A stretch of DNA of 64,000 bases from Candidatus Limimorpha caballi (GCA_018064605.1 JAGHUX010000007.1:103767-167766); one strand, 5' to 3'; positions 9,528 through 18,049 are shown, numbered from the stretch's first letter. The notes: generated from the sequence alone by a model not told the origin. A program made the numbers and translations.

Positions 9528-10016
9528 TTACAAAATATTCAAAGCTATCGCCGCGCAAGCCTCCGCATCGGCCAAGGCGTGGTGATGGTTCTGCAAGTCG
9601 TAGCCACAACGCTCGGCTATGATGTCGAGGTTGTGACGACCTTCTGGCCAGACTTCTCTTGACTTCAGGAGAGTGCAGTAGAACTCGTAATCGGGATAGT
9701 CCATCTGATATGTGCGGAATGCTGCTTTCAGACAACTCTCGTCGAATGCCTTGTTATGAGCTACGAGTGGAAGTCCTTCTATGAGTGGTTCCACCTGTTT
9801 CCAAATGTCAGGGAAGATAGGAGCGTTATCTGTGTCCTGTGCAGTCAGCCCGTGCACCCGAGTGCACCAGTAGTTGTAATACTCCGGCTCTGGCTTGATA
9901 AGAGAATAGAACCTGTCAACAATCTCTCCGTTGCGCACGATGACGACACCAACCGAACAAACGGATGAACGCTCGCAGTTGGCGGTCTCAAAGTCTATTG
10001 CTGCAAAATCTTTCAT
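9528..10016 (-). CDS. DEDDh 3'-5' exonuclease (DnaQ-like)
   Basis: 162 aa. The motifs are complete: AAIDFETAN (DxE), then PLVAHNKAFDESCL (second Asp), then HHALADAEACA (His-x-Ala-x5-Asp type end). The protein is a single exonuclease domain, similar in length to stand-alone DnaQ-like enzymes. The ATG lies 2 bp below the WYL gene stop and the nuclease gene follows, so the three are one transcription unit. Part of its 3' end is duplicated as a scrap at 6417-6454. Confidence 0.88.
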   Translation of the reverse strand: MKDFAAIDFETANCERSSVCSVGVVIVRNGEIVDRFYSLIKPEPEYYNYWCTRVHGLTAQDTDNAPIFPDIWKQVEPLIEGLPLVAHNKAFDESCLKAAFRTYQMDYPDYEFYCTLLKSREVWPEGRHNLDIIAERCGYDLQNHHHALADAEACAAIALNIL

Positions 10017-10018
10017 TG

Positions 10019-10930
10019 TTATTCCTCATTGTATTTATCCCACATTCTCTTAATAATTCCAGCCATTTCCTTGCGCAGCCAAAGCGGTTCAAGAACTTCC
10101 AACTCTTCGTTGTTCCACAGTAGTTCCTGAATGAAGTCGTGTTCGGGGCGAACTCTCAACTCGAAAATGCTGAATTGTTCGTTGCGCTCGGTTTCCACTT
10201 GCGATTCGTGCATGGGCAAGTCGCGAAGATAGTTGGCTTGCTTTGGCGACACCTTGAGCACCACGGTTTCGGGTTTGGTCTTGCCGCCCGCGATGACGCC
10301 GAAGCAGCCGTCGAAAAACTCTTTCGGCTTGAAATCCTCCGGATACTCGAATGAGTGGCTCGACAGCCGGAAATCGCGGATGCGGTCGAGGCAAAACACG
10401 CGGTCTTCGTTGGCAGGCCATTTCCGTCCGACCATGTACCATCGTTGACGGAAAAGCTTCACACACAATGGCATGAGGTAATGCTCCTTCTCGTCTTCAC
10501 GCCAATAGTTGTAATAGACAATGTGAATGAAACGGTTCTTCTTCATCGCATTGATTATGGGGTCTAAATATTCTCGTCCGCTCGGCACATCTTCAAGAAT
10601 AATTCTGTCCTTAATAGATTTGCTTCCGCTGAGCGAATTGCTGACGGAGTACGTGTTTAACAGCCAGTTTTCAATGTTTCCCTGCCTCAAATCTTCATCG
10701 TTGTCAATGTAATATCTGTAAGGTGCTGTTTTTTCGCATTCAATGTTCAAGCCGAAAGTGTCAAGAATCGCCCACTTCCATTTGATGAAGGTGCGTTTCA
10801 GCATCGGTTTGCCTCGGCTGATGTCATCGTCTTCAATCCATCTGCTGTTTAGCTCTTCAAATGTTATCTTGCGGGCGGAATGTATGGTGTTTGCTATCCA
10901 CACGAGTTTGTTGGTCTGATTCAGCGGCAT
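10019..10930 (-). CDS. WYL-domain transcriptional regulator
   Basis: 303 aa. An N-terminal winged-helix region (~1-80) is followed by a WYL domain at about 135-215 (VYYNYWRED, then RQRWYMVGRKW) and the WCX-like C-terminal domain. WYL proteins sense ligands, often nucleic acid or nucleotides, and regulate many defence loci. This gene heads the exonuclease and nuclease operon. Its promoter (-7 TATATTTGC, complement of 10960-10968) is next to a GCCC-N5-GGGC palindrome, which suggests autoregulation. Confidence 0.85.
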   Translation of the reverse strand: MPLNQTNKLVWIANTIHSARKITFEELNSRWIEDDDISRGKPMLKRTFIKWKWAILDTFGLNIECEKTAPYRYYIDNDEDLRQGNIENWLLNTYSVSNSLSGSKSIKDRIILEDVPSGREYLDPIINAMKKNRFIHIVYYNYWREDEKEHYLMPLCVKLFRQRWYMVGRKWPANEDRVFCLDRIRDFRLSSHSFEYPEDFKPKEFFDGCFGVIAGGKTKPETVVLKVSPKQANYLRDLPMHESQVETERNEQFSIFELRVRPEHDFIQELLWNNEELEVLEPLWLRKEMAGIIKRMWDKYNEE

Positions 10931-10959
10931 GACTTATCTGTTTGTTACAAATTCGGTCT

Positions 10960-10996
10960 GCAAATATAGCGAATATATGTGCCCGTTGTGGGCATA
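10960..10996 (-). promoter_or_regulatory. Promoter with palindromic candidate operator of the WYL operon
   Basis: The minus-strand -7 element TATATTTGC (complement of 10960-10968) lies 30 bp above the WYL ATG. A partial palindrome at 10976-10996 (GCCC, 5 bases, GGGC, with TAT/ATA flanks) covers the expected -33 region. Similar promoter plus palindrome layouts occur at 5372-5416 and 8246-8290. Confidence 0.5.
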
Positions 10997-11022
10997 GGTT
11001 GTTTTTTTCTTTTGACCATTTA

Positions 11023-11052
11023 AAAAACCACCCTGTTTCCAAGGTGGTTTTT
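11023..11052 (-). terminator. Intrinsic terminator of the 2-oxoacid oxidoreductase operon
   Basis: AAAACCACC and GGTGGTTTT form a stem around CTGTTTCCAA, with A and T runs on either side. It lies 23 bp past the gamma-subunit stop and can act in both directions. Confidence 0.8.
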
Positions 11053-11074
11053 CGCTTTTATAAGAATCAAAATC

Positions 11075-11611
11075 TTACTTCACGTTGTCTTTTCCGACCT
11101 GAACGGCCTGCATGTTCAACGGGATGAGCTTGTGGGCGCGTTCCGGCAGGCTGTGGCGCAGACCTTCTTCGACGTTCTTGTCGAGGATAATCGGGCGGAG
11201 CTTCAGGAAAGCACCGAGGATGATCATGTTGAACACCTTGCTGTTACCCATGTCGGATGCCAGCTGGGCGCCTTCGATGGTGTGGATGTGAATGTCGGTA
11301 CGTGTTGGCTTCTTGGTGATGCCGTTCGGGTCGTAAAGGAGGTAACCGCCCGGTTTCACTTTTGATTCGAACTTGTCGAGTGACTGCTGGTTGAGGATCA
11401 CCGCTGTGTCGAAAGCGTTGAGGATAGGTGAGCACACGCGTTCATCGCTGACGATGACAGTCACGTTTGCTGTGCCGCCGCGCATCTCGGGACCGTATGA
11501 CGGCATCCAGCTCACTTCTTTGCCTTCCATAATACCGCTATAAGCAAGGATCTTACCCATTGACAAGACACCTTGTCCGCCGAATCCGGCAATAATAATT
11601 TCTTCTGTCAT
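11075..11611 (-). CDS. 2-oxoacid:ferredoxin oxidoreductase, gamma subunit
   Basis: 178 aa, the usual length of the separate gamma subunit. It begins EIIIAGFGGQGVLSMGKIL, the hallmark of this family. With the alpha, beta and ferredoxin subunits it forms the enzyme that oxidatively decarboxylates branched-chain or other 2-oxoacids to acyl-CoA, reducing ferredoxin. Last of four genes (ferredoxin, alpha, beta, gamma), 16 bp below the beta gene, and followed by a terminator. Confidence 0.92.
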   Translation of the reverse strand: MTEEIIIAGFGGQGVLSMGKILAYSGIMEGKEVSWMPSYGPEMRGGTANVTVIVSDERVCSPILNAFDTAVILNQQSLDKFESKVKPGGYLLYDPNGITKKPTRTDIHIHTIEGAQLASDMGNSKVFNMIILGAFLKLRPIILDKNVEEGLRHSLPERAHKLIPLNMQAVQVGKDNVK

Positions 11612-11627
11612 TGCTTTACTTTTTTAA

Positions 11628-12443
11628 TTATTTTTCAACGATCTTTCCGTCAACTTTGATGTCTCCGAGCGGATATTCTGGGAGCATGTTTTCGACTAAC
11701 CACTGGTTGGCCTTGACCGGGTCCATCTTCCAGTTGGAGTTGCAGTTGGAAACGATTTCAACGAAGTTCACGCCGCTCTTGCCATTGATCTGATTCTCGA
11801 ACGCCTTCTTGATGGCGGCCTTTGCCTTGCGCACGTGTGCCGGGTCATAGACGGCCTGACGTGTGACGTATTTGGTGCCGGGAAGGCGGGCGATGAGTTC
11901 TGTGATATGGAGCGGGTAGCCGTTGTTCGGGATGCCGTCGAAGCCTGCGCCCGCCGGCAACGTGGCCTTACGTCCGTAAGGTGTCGTGGCGGTCTTCATG
12001 CCTTCGAGTGTGGTAGGGGCCATCTGGCCGCCTGTCATGCCGTAGATGCCGTTGTTGACGAAGATCATGGTGATGTTCTCGCCGCGGTTGCATGTGTGGA
12101 TCGTCTCGCATGTTCCGATGGCCGCGAGGTCGCCGTCGCCCTGATATGAGAAGACGACTTTGTCGGGCCACACGCGCTTGATGCCTGTCGCGCATGCTGT
12201 CGCACGGCCGTGGGCTGCCTCGATGAAGTCAACATCGAAATAGTCGTATGCCATGACCGAGCATCCTACAGGAGAAACGCCGATGGTCTTCTCATCGATG
12301 CCTAATTCTTCGATGACTTCGGCGATGATGCGGTGAATTGTACCGTGACCGCAGCCTGGGCAATAGTGGAAAGGCTTGCTTGTCAATAACTTAGATTTCT
12401 CGTAAACTAAGTTTTCTGGTTTGATGATATCTTCAACTGTCAT
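11628..12443 (-). CDS. 2-oxoacid:ferredoxin oxidoreductase, beta (TPP-binding) subunit
   Basis: 271 aa. It contains HYCPGCGHGTIHR, which supplies cluster-binding cysteines, and a thiamine pyrophosphate motif GDGDLAAIGTCE ending in IFVNN about 25 residues later. This subunit carries the cofactor and forms the active site with alpha. It lies 4 bp below the alpha gene. The set matches the 2-ketoisovalerate (Vor) or 2-oxoglutarate (Kor) enzymes of Bacteroidales; the substrate cannot be fixed from sequence. Confidence 0.92.
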   Translation of the reverse strand: MTVEDIIKPENLVYEKSKLLTSKPFHYCPGCGHGTIHRIIAEVIEELGIDEKTIGVSPVGCSVMAYDYFDVDFIEAAHGRATACATGIKRVWPDKVVFSYQGDGDLAAIGTCETIHTCNRGENITMIFVNNGIYGMTGGQMAPTTLEGMKTATTPYGRKATLPAGAGFDGIPNNGYPLHITELIARLPGTKYVTRQAVYDPAHVRKAKAAIKKAFENQINGKSGVNFVEIVSNCNSNWKMDPVKANQWLVENMLPEYPLGDIKVDGKIVEK

Positions 12444-12447
12444 TTTC

Positions 12448-13533
12448 TTATTCTCCTATAATTTGTTTCTTCATTGCTTCGAGAACTTCCTCCGGTGTGT
12501 GGATGATGCCACCGACGCGGCCGAAGTGTTCGGCTTTGACGCGGCCGTTGCATGCCAATCTGACGTCTTCAATCATCTGGCCACAGCTCAATTCGACTGA
12601 AAGGAATCCTTTGACGCCGTGGTTGATGAGGTTTTCGATAGCCTTTGTAGGATAAGGGAAGAGAGTGATCGGACGGAGAAGGCCGAGTTTCAGGCCCTGT
12701 TCGCGGCCGAGCTGCACTGACTTCTGCGCGATACGTGCGCTTGAGCCGTACGCCACGAACACGTAGTCGGCATCTTCGCAGTTGATCTCTTCGTAACGCA
12801 CCTCGTTCTCTTCGACCATCTTGTATTTGGCCTGAAGGTGACGGTTGTGCTCTTCCATCTTGTTGGAGTCGAGGTCGAGTGAGGTGATGATTCTGTGCTG
12901 GGTGCCTCTCTTGCGGCCTGTCAACGCCCATGGGTATTTGGCCTTGATTTCCTCTTCTGTCATGCGTGGTTTCTGTTCCGGAAGGACGACCTTCTCCATC
13001 ATCTGGCCGATTGCGCCGTCAGAGAGGATACATACTGCCATGCGGTATTTGAATGCGAGGTCGAAGCCGAGAGCCACGAAGTCAGCCATTTCCTGCACTG
13101 ATGCCGGGGCGAGGACGATGTTCTTGTAGTCGCCGTTGCCGCCGCCCTTCACTGCCTGGAAGTAGTCGGCCTGTGACGGCTGGATTGTGCCGAGGCCCGG
13201 GCCGCCGCGGACGACGTCAGCATAGACGCAAGGGACTTCAGCACCTGCGATGTAGGCGATGCCTTCCTGTTTCAGGCACACGCCGGGGCTTGATGATGAT
13301 GTCATCACGCGTTTTCCAGCTGCGCCGGCAGCATAAACCATATTGATAGCTGCCAATTCACTTTCTGCTTGCAGAACGACCATGCCGGTACGTTCATAAG
13401 GGTTCTGTTCTGACAGATACTCAATCACTTCCGACTGTGGGGTGATAGGATATCCGAAATAAGCATCGCAGCCGTAGCGGATGGCGCTTTCTGCCAATGC
13501 TTCGTTACCCTTCATCAATTTTAATTCTCCCAT
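12448..13533 (-). CDS. vorB: 2-oxoacid:ferredoxin oxidoreductase, alpha subunit (VorB-like)
   Basis: 361 aa. It opens with GNEALAESAIRYGCDAYFGYPITPQSE, shown here only in outline, the conserved alpha-subunit start, followed by TSSSSPGVCLKQEGI and GGPGLGTIQPSQ. Length and pattern match proteins annotated VorB in Bacteroidetes. It binds the pyrimidine end of thiamine pyrophosphate and gives substrate specificity together with beta. Second gene of the operon, 35 bp below the ferredoxin gene. The symbol rests on family resemblance only. Confidence 0.88.
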   Translation of the reverse strand: MGELKLMKGNEALAESAIRYGCDAYFGYPITPQSEVIEYLSEQNPYERTGMVVLQAESELAAINMVYAAGAAGKRVMTSSSSPGVCLKQEGIAYIAGAEVPCVYADVVRGGPGLGTIQPSQADYFQAVKGGGNGDYKNIVLAPASVQEMADFVALGFDLAFKYRMAVCILSDGAIGQMMEKVVLPEQKPRMTEEEIKAKYPWALTGRKRGTQHRIITSLDLDSNKMEEHNRHLQAKYKMVEENEVRYEEINCEDADYVFVAYGSSARIAQKSVQLGREQGLKLGLLRPITLFPYPTKAIENLINHGVKGFLSVELSCGQMIEDVRLACNGRVKAEHFGRVGGIIHTPEEVLEAMKKQIIGE

Positions 13534-13568
13534 TATTTTTAATTTTTAAATGTTTGACAATGATTTGA

Positions 13569-13793
13569 TTACAATTTTACTTTATAAACAGAAATGACAC
13601 CGTCCGGACAGACGATGCCACAGCTCGCGCAACCGATGCACTTGTCTGGTTCTGCCATGTAGGCGTAATTGTAACCTTTTCCATTAACTTCTTTTGCCAA
13701 TCCGAGAACCTGCATCGGACAGTTGACGACGCACACGCCGCAACCTTTACAACGCTCAGTATCAACGGATACAGCACCTTTGAAACCTGCCAT
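13569..13793 (-). CDS. 2x[4Fe-4S] ferredoxin subunit of the 2-oxoacid oxidoreductase
   Basis: 74 aa. Two clusters are visible: CKGCGVCVVNCP and CIGCASCGIVCP. It is the electron-accepting delta-type subunit and the first gene of the operon. A minus-strand -7 element (TAATTTTG, complement of 13859-13866) lies about 66 bp upstream. Confidence 0.92.
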   Translation of the reverse strand: MAGFKGAVSVDTERCKGCGVCVVNCPMQVLGLAKEVNGKGYNYAYMAEPDKCIGCASCGIVCPDGVISVYKVKL

Positions 13794-13953
13794 AATTTTA
13801 GATTTTTAAGTTATTATTATGTTTGAATATTTCTTTTTACTGTGTTTTCAAAAACGCACAAAATTACAAAACATTTTCGAGACAATCAAAAAAAATGTGA
13901 AATATTTTTGATTGAATATTTTGCAAAAAACTTGAAAACGTAAAACAAAAAAA

Positions 13954-14091
13954 GCGCGGAAGCGTTCTACAGTAGATGGCACGGTACAGCCACAAGAAGA
14001 AAACACAATCCGCGCTTGAATCTTCTGATTCAAGCTGTGGGATGTTTCGTCTTTCTTGTTTCTGAATGTACCGTTTCTTCTACTGTAGATG
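13954..14091. ncRNA. Long imperfect hairpin in intergenic region; candidate small RNA or leader
   Basis: The 500-bp gap 13794-14293 has no gene but holds this structure. CTACAGTAG (13967-13975) with the following ~13 bases pairs with TGTACCGT...CTACTGTAG (14067-14088). Inside, CAAGAAGAAAACA pairs with TGTTTCGTCTTTCTTG, and the tip is GCTTGAATC-TTCT-GATTCAAGC. A competing stem is GCGCGGA (13954) with TCCGCGC (14009). This is rod-like with internal loops. Strand and function are unknown; a 6S-like RNA or the leader of the oxidoreductase operon are possible. Confidence 0.4.
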
Positions 14092-14204
14092 AAACATTGA
14101 GCTTTATTGTAAAATGTCGAAAATCGACGCTGCAAAAATAGAAATATTTTTAACTCAATTGTAAAATCATAGAAAATAATTGTCAAAATCGCATTTTTGC
14201 CGTA

Positions 14205-14241
14205 TCAAAAAAGAAGTTTGGAAGATGTGTCTCTTCCAAAC
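14205..14241 (-). terminator. Intrinsic terminator of the aminotransferase gene
   Basis: GAAGTTTGGAAGA and TCTTCCAAACTTC form a perfect 13-bp stem with a 6-base loop. On the minus strand it is followed by a run of T, 50 bp past the gene stop. Confidence 0.85.
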
Positions 14242-14293
14242 TTCAGGACTAATCTATATAAAATTCGCGAAAAACTGCTGAATCCGCGAGATT

Positions 14294-15610
14294 TTATTTC
14301 ACCGGATGGTCTTTCGCGAATGCCTGTAGTCTCTCGGCGAGGACAGGGATTTCCTCTCTCTGAATCAATGAGGTGCAGGCGCGAATGCCCTGACGTGTGG
14401 AGCCGCATGTGTCAAGCGAGATTGCCGAAATGCCGTAGTACATCATTTCTTCGACGAGGTCTGCGCCGGTGAATCCGGGGTAGCAGTATGTGAAGTAGAA
14501 GCCGTCGGCGATCGGTTCGCCGAGGTCTTCGTCGTATGTGATGTAGAAGTTGGCGGCAGTGAAAGCGTCTTTCATCATCTTCGCCTTGCGGCCGTATTCG
14601 AGGACGTCGTCGCGGTAGTTGTAAATGCCGTCGTTGACAGCCTTCAGCACGCCTGCGAGAGCGTATTGCGCCGAGTGTGAGACGCCTGACGTGAGCGGGT
14701 GCAACGCGCCGAAGAGTATGCCGCGCATGAAGATCTCCTGTCCGCAGAAGCCTTTCAGGTCGGGGTAATGGCGTTTCGCCAGCTTGTCGCTGATGCCGAG
14801 GAAGGCGCAGCGTTCGCCCGCGAAGCTGAACGCCTTAGAGCTGGAGATCATGAGGATGTAGTTGTCGGTGTACTTGCCCACTGTCGGCTGGAACGGCGCG
14901 ACGCCCGGATGACTGTAGTCTTTTCTGAAGTCCATGCCGAAATATGCGAGGTCTTCAAGCACGATGACATCGTATTTGTTCGCGAGCTCGCCGATGATCT
15001 TGAGCTCCTCGTCGGTGAGGCACACCCATGTCGGGTTGTTAGGATTCGAGTAAAGGATGCTGTGGATCCTGCCTGTCGAAAGAATCTCTTCGAGTTTCGC
15101 GCGGAGTTTCTCGCCGCGGTAGTCGTAGATGTCGAAGTGCTCCATCGGGATGCCGAGGACCTTGCACTGGAATTTATGGACAGGGAATCCAGGGTCAACG
15201 AAGAGCATGGTGTTCTTCTCTTTGCTGATGTGGCCCGTGATCATGAACGAGGCGAAGGCACCCTGCATGGATCCGACGGTCGGGACGCAGTTGGCCGCAT
15301 CAACGTCAAGGTCAAGGAAGTTCTTGATGAAACGCGATGCTTCTTTCTTCAGTGCCGGTACGCCGTCGATGGGAGGGTAGCACGCCGCGACGCCGTCCTG
15401 CACGGCTTTCATCTGCGCCTCGATGCCGGCTTTCGCCGCAGGGAGACCGGGGTTGCCGATCTCCATGTGGATGAATTTCGTGCCGCTCGCCGTCTCGAGG
15501 TCTCTCGCGAGCTTGTTGATTTCACGGATGCCGGCCTTGCCAACGCACGGAAGGTTGCTCTCTGCGAACACCTTCTTGACGATTTCTTCTCTTACTATGT
15601 TGTTATTCAT
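14294..15610 (-). CDS. Pyridoxal-phosphate-dependent aminotransferase, class I/II
   Basis: 438 aa. Typical features: SNPNNPTWVCLTDEEL (fold type I binding loop), VLEDLAYFGMD, and the cofactor lysine in ISSSKAFSFAGERC. The ATG at 15610 (MNNNIVREE) is chosen; the open frame extends to 15724 but crosses the promoter (-7 TATCTTTGC, complement of 15657-15665). It transfers amino groups between an amino acid and a 2-oxoacid, but the substrate is not evident. A branched-chain or aromatic role near the Vor operon would be consistent but is only inferred. Confidence 0.88.
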   Translation of the reverse strand: MNNNIVREEIVKKVFAESNLPCVGKAGIREINKLARDLETASGTKFIHMEIGNPGLPAAKAGIEAQMKAVQDGVAACYPPIDGVPALKKEASRFIKNFLDLDVDAANCVPTVGSMQGAFASFMITGHISKEKNTMLFVDPGFPVHKFQCKVLGIPMEHFDIYDYRGEKLRAKLEEILSTGRIHSILYSNPNNPTWVCLTDEELKIIGELANKYDVIVLEDLAYFGMDFRKDYSHPGVAPFQPTVGKYTDNYILMISSSKAFSFAGERCAFLGISDKLAKRHYPDLKGFCGQEIFMRGILFGALHPLTSGVSHSAQYALAGVLKAVNDGIYNYRDDVLEYGRKAKMMKDAFTAANFYITYDEDLGEPIADGFYFTYCYPGFTGADLVEEMMYYGISAISLDTCGSTRQGIRACTSLIQREEIPVLAERLQAFAKDHPVK

Positions 15611-15702
15611 GTCGTATTTATTGATTTTTAATGAATTATCTTCAGAATAAATTTCCGCAAAGATAATCAATTTTGTTTTGATGTCAAATAAAATGTGAAA
15701 AA

Positions 15703-16818
15703 TTAAAATCTGCATCCGATGCACAGCCTGGCTTTCACGGTGCGGTAGATGGATCTTGACCTGCCTCCTATGATTTCGTCCATGTCGCGGAGGCTTATGT
15801 GGCTCATCGTCGTGGTGTAATAGGCGGCGACATAGCCTCTTTTCCAGGAGTAAGAGATGCTCGCCATGCCGCTGCAGCAGAAGTCGAGCAGGGAATATGG
15901 AACCCTGTAATCCCTGGAGCGTATCTCGATGTCAAATTTTTCGGCGTTCGTCTCCCTCGAATAGTGCACGTCGGAGACCGACACTGTCCTTTCGTTCCAG
16001 ACCATCAGTGATGGCTCGATGGATACGTGTATCAGCCATGACTTGAGGACCCAGTTGTAGGCGTAACCCGCGCCGAGTGACAGGTACCGTGTCGTGCCGC
16101 CCGACAGCACGTCGGTTATGGAGTCTCTCGGGATCGCGTGCTGCCCGTAGTTCGGGTGCATGAGGGCGAGGGTGTTCTGGTAGAACTCGTCGTCGTGGCC
16201 CAGCCACAGGTCGTCGTGGTAGAATGACATTATCGCTATCACGCTGCCGGCGCTTCTCTTCTGGACCTTCGAGAATGAGAACCCCGCCGGGTACGAGAAC
16301 CTCTTGTTGTTGAACGTGTAGTAGAAATTGACCGACACGCCTTTGAGATGGTTGTTGCCCGACATCTCGGTGTTGAATCTGGTGTTGTGCAGGTTCCCGA
16401 CGTTGAATGAGCGTATCTCGGTGCTGAAGCGGTTCCCCAGCAGCCTCAGCCCGAAGTCCTTGTCGTCCGTCTTGCCGTTGACTTTCTTGAAGTTGACCGA
16501 GACCACGGCTCCAACGCCCCTGTAGGCGACGCCAATCCCCGTCGAGGTGGTGAGCTCGTTGCTGATGGGGTTGGACTTGCCGTCAATGACAAGGTTGTAG
16601 TGGTGCTGCATCATGTTCTCGTTGAGTGAGAACGCCCAGTTCCCCCACGGCCTGCCGATGTACAGCGTGTCGTATTTCACATCCGGATGAAACAGGAGGT
16701 GGACAAGCCTCCCCACAATGCCGTTTTCTTCCTTCCCGGATTTCTCCTGCGCGGATGCGTTGGCGCACGCGCACTGCAAGGCGGTCAGGATAACGGCAAA
16801 TACCAAAATCTTTCTCAT
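15703..16818 (-). CDS. DUF4421-type outer-membrane beta-strand protein with signal peptide
   Basis: 371 aa. The first ~23 residues are a signal peptide (MRKILVFAVILTAL, cleavage near ASA-Q). The rest alternates aromatic and polar residues as in beta-barrel or surface proteins (FSFSKVQKRSAGS, YSWKRGYVAAYYT) and ends in ARLCIGCRF, a terminal aromatic residue as in outer-membrane proteins. It resembles the Bacteroidetes DUF4421 family, whose function is unknown. It lies directly beside the prophage left end. Confidence 0.7.
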   Translation of the reverse strand: MRKILVFAVILTALQCACANASAQEKSGKEENGIVGRLVHLLFHPDVKYDTLYIGRPWGNWAFSLNENMMQHHYNLVIDGKSNPISNELTTSTGIGVAYRGVGAVVSVNFKKVNGKTDDKDFGLRLLGNRFSTEIRSFNVGNLHNTRFNTEMSGNNHLKGVSVNFYYTFNNKRFSYPAGFSFSKVQKRSAGSVIAIMSFYHDDLWLGHDDEFYQNTLALMHPNYGQHAIPRDSITDVLSGGTTRYLSLGAGYAYNWVLKSWLIHVSIEPSLMVWNERTVSVSDVHYSRETNAEKFDIEIRSRDYRVPYSLLDFCCSGMASISYSWKRGYVAAYYTTTMSHISLRDMDEIIGGRSRSIYRTVKARLCIGCRF

Positions 16819-16877
16819 GGGCGGGAATATTAATCAAAAAAGGCCTGCAAATCATTAAAATCAACTCTTTGCAAACC

Positions 16878-16909
16878 TCTGTGGGTCGTACTGGACTCGA
16901 ACCAGTGAC
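16878..16909. other. attL, left prophage attachment repeat
   Basis: These 32 bases are identical to 57088-57119. They match the T-arm and 3' acceptor strand of the tRNA-Val gene at the other end. This copy is the displaced chromosomal 3' end of that tRNA gene. Confidence 0.93.
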
Positions 16910-17025
16910 TTATTACGCACACTATGCCCTTTGGTAATGAAAAGGTTAAGTTTTTATATATGGGCGTTTTTCGTCATAGTCTGCCGGTTTTCTGCCGTAC
17001 TTTTGTTATTTGTAAGTATTGATTA

Positions 17026-17277
17026 TTAAAATAGTATTTCGTTTTCTTTTGTAGTTGTCAATCTAATCCATGTTACTTTTCTATTCTCATCATAGATTGA
17101 TAGTCTGTAAGTTTTAGATACGGGTATATCTTTGAAATATACCATTTCATGATGTCTTTCGCCATGCGCAAAAACATATTGGTAATACTTACTGAGAAAT
17201 TCTTCAAAACCCTCAGTAAGTTCATTGATTAATTCAGTACTTTTTTCTAGTGATTCAAGTTCTTCGTTTGTACTCAT
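17026..17277 (-). CDS. Hypothetical protein, 83 aa, downstream of repressor
   Basis: Acidic N-terminus, no recognised domain. Its ATG overlaps the stop of the repressor gene by 4 bp (ATGA-type), so it is co-translated. Position suggests an accessory lysogeny function. Nothing more can be supported. Confidence 0.6.
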   Translation of the reverse strand: MSTNEELESLEKSTELINELTEGFEEFLSKYYQYVFAHGERHHEMVYFKDIPVSKTYRLSIYDENRKVTWIRLTTTKENEILF

Positions 17278-17609
17278 TTTTTTGTTAATATTTCATATAA
17301 TTCTTTATCTTTTATATATCGCAAAACTTCATCGCTCTTATCTTTTGCAATCTTAATTTGAAGTGTTACCTCAGTGGTTTGTTCGTCCTCTTTCGGTTGG
17401 GTAAAAAGATCTACAAAATCATACCCTACAAATTTTGATATGGTAAAAAGTGTTTTGACGGGAAAATCTTCTTTGTTTAATAAATAATCAAGATTTTGCT
17501 TCGCCATACCAAGCTCTTTTGCCACCGAAACTAAGGTGAAACCTCTTTGTTTACAGACAGTTCTGATTGTTTTACCGATGTTGATGTCTTCTGTTTTCAT
17601 ATTGTTCAA
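17274..17609 (-). CDS. XRE-type HTH repressor of the lysogeny switch
   Basis: 111 aa. An N-terminal helix-turn-helix (residues ~10-65; LVSVAKELGMAKQNLDYLL) is of the Cro/CI class, followed by an acidic linker and a short helical end. It is divergent from a small Cro-like gene across 153 bp that holds a plus-strand promoter, so it is the likely prophage repressor. No LexA-type peptidase domain is present, so RecA-stimulated self-cleavage is not expected. Confidence 0.82.
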   Translation of the reverse strand: MNNMKTEDINIGKTIRTVCKQRGFTLVSVAKELGMAKQNLDYLLNKEDFPVKTLFTISKFVGYDFVDLFTQPKEDEQTTEVTLQIKIAKDKSDEVLRYIKDKELYEILTKK

Positions 17610-17762
17610 ATTTAGTGTTTTTATTTAATTGATTATCAATATGGTGTAAAAATTTTTAATTATTTCGTAAAAAAATGTTTTACCGTGTCAAAATATATTG
17701 TACTTTTGCGACACAATGTTAAACGAAATGCGCCGCAAAATTACAAACACAATATTTAAAAG
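17610..17762. promoter_or_regulatory. Divergent early control region
   Basis: A plus-strand -7 element TACTTTTGC at 17701-17709 drives the early genes. GGTGTAAAA (17643) and TTTTACC (17679) form a spaced inverted repeat that could be an operator. The reverse promoter for the repressor could not be identified with confidence. Confidence 0.5.
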
Positions 17763-17972
17763 ATGAGACAAATAAAGATCAAAGACTTTTGGGACGAGCA
17801 GACCAAAGAAACACGAAGTGAAATCTACACCTTCCTCACTGACAAATGTGGGGTCTCTTACACCACAATTCAAGCATGGTTTCTTCAGTATCGCATTCCT
17901 GGCAAACTGGATAAAGATGCGGTACAACAGTATGTTGCTGAAAAATTTGAATGCGAATTGATATGGGACTGA
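17763..17972 (+). CDS. Cro-like small DNA-binding protein
   Basis: 69 aa. A helix-turn-helix-like stretch (VSYTTIQAWFLQYRIPGKL, around residues 31-49) fits a Cro or YdaS-type protein. It is divergent from the repressor and first in the early operon, 54 bp below a good -7 element. The assignment rests on size, position and the pattern. Confidence 0.65.
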   Translation: MRQIKIKDFWDEQTKETRSEIYTFLTDKCGVSYTTIQAWFLQYRIPGKLDKDAVQQYVAEKFECELIWD

Positions 17973-18049
17973 CAATTGGTGATATTGCCTATCTCCGCGA
18001 GCCGGAAGGCGGCCACAACGCTGGCAAGGAAGGAGTTGAATCATGTTGA
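17963..18049 (+). CDS. Possible 28-aa peptide bridging two early genes
   Basis: ATG at 17963 gives MGLTIGDIAYLREPEGG...VESC. It overlaps the end of the Cro-like gene by 10 bp and the start of the next by 7 bp, which suggests coupled translation. No family is known and it may not be expressed. Confidence 0.3.
   Translation: MGLTIGDIAYLREPEGGHNAGKEGVESC

Noticed and set aside
14699..15631. 310-codon plus-strand frame opposite the aminotransferase
   Set aside because: Antisense shadow; no domain motifs, while the minus strand has a complete enzyme with terminator and promoter.
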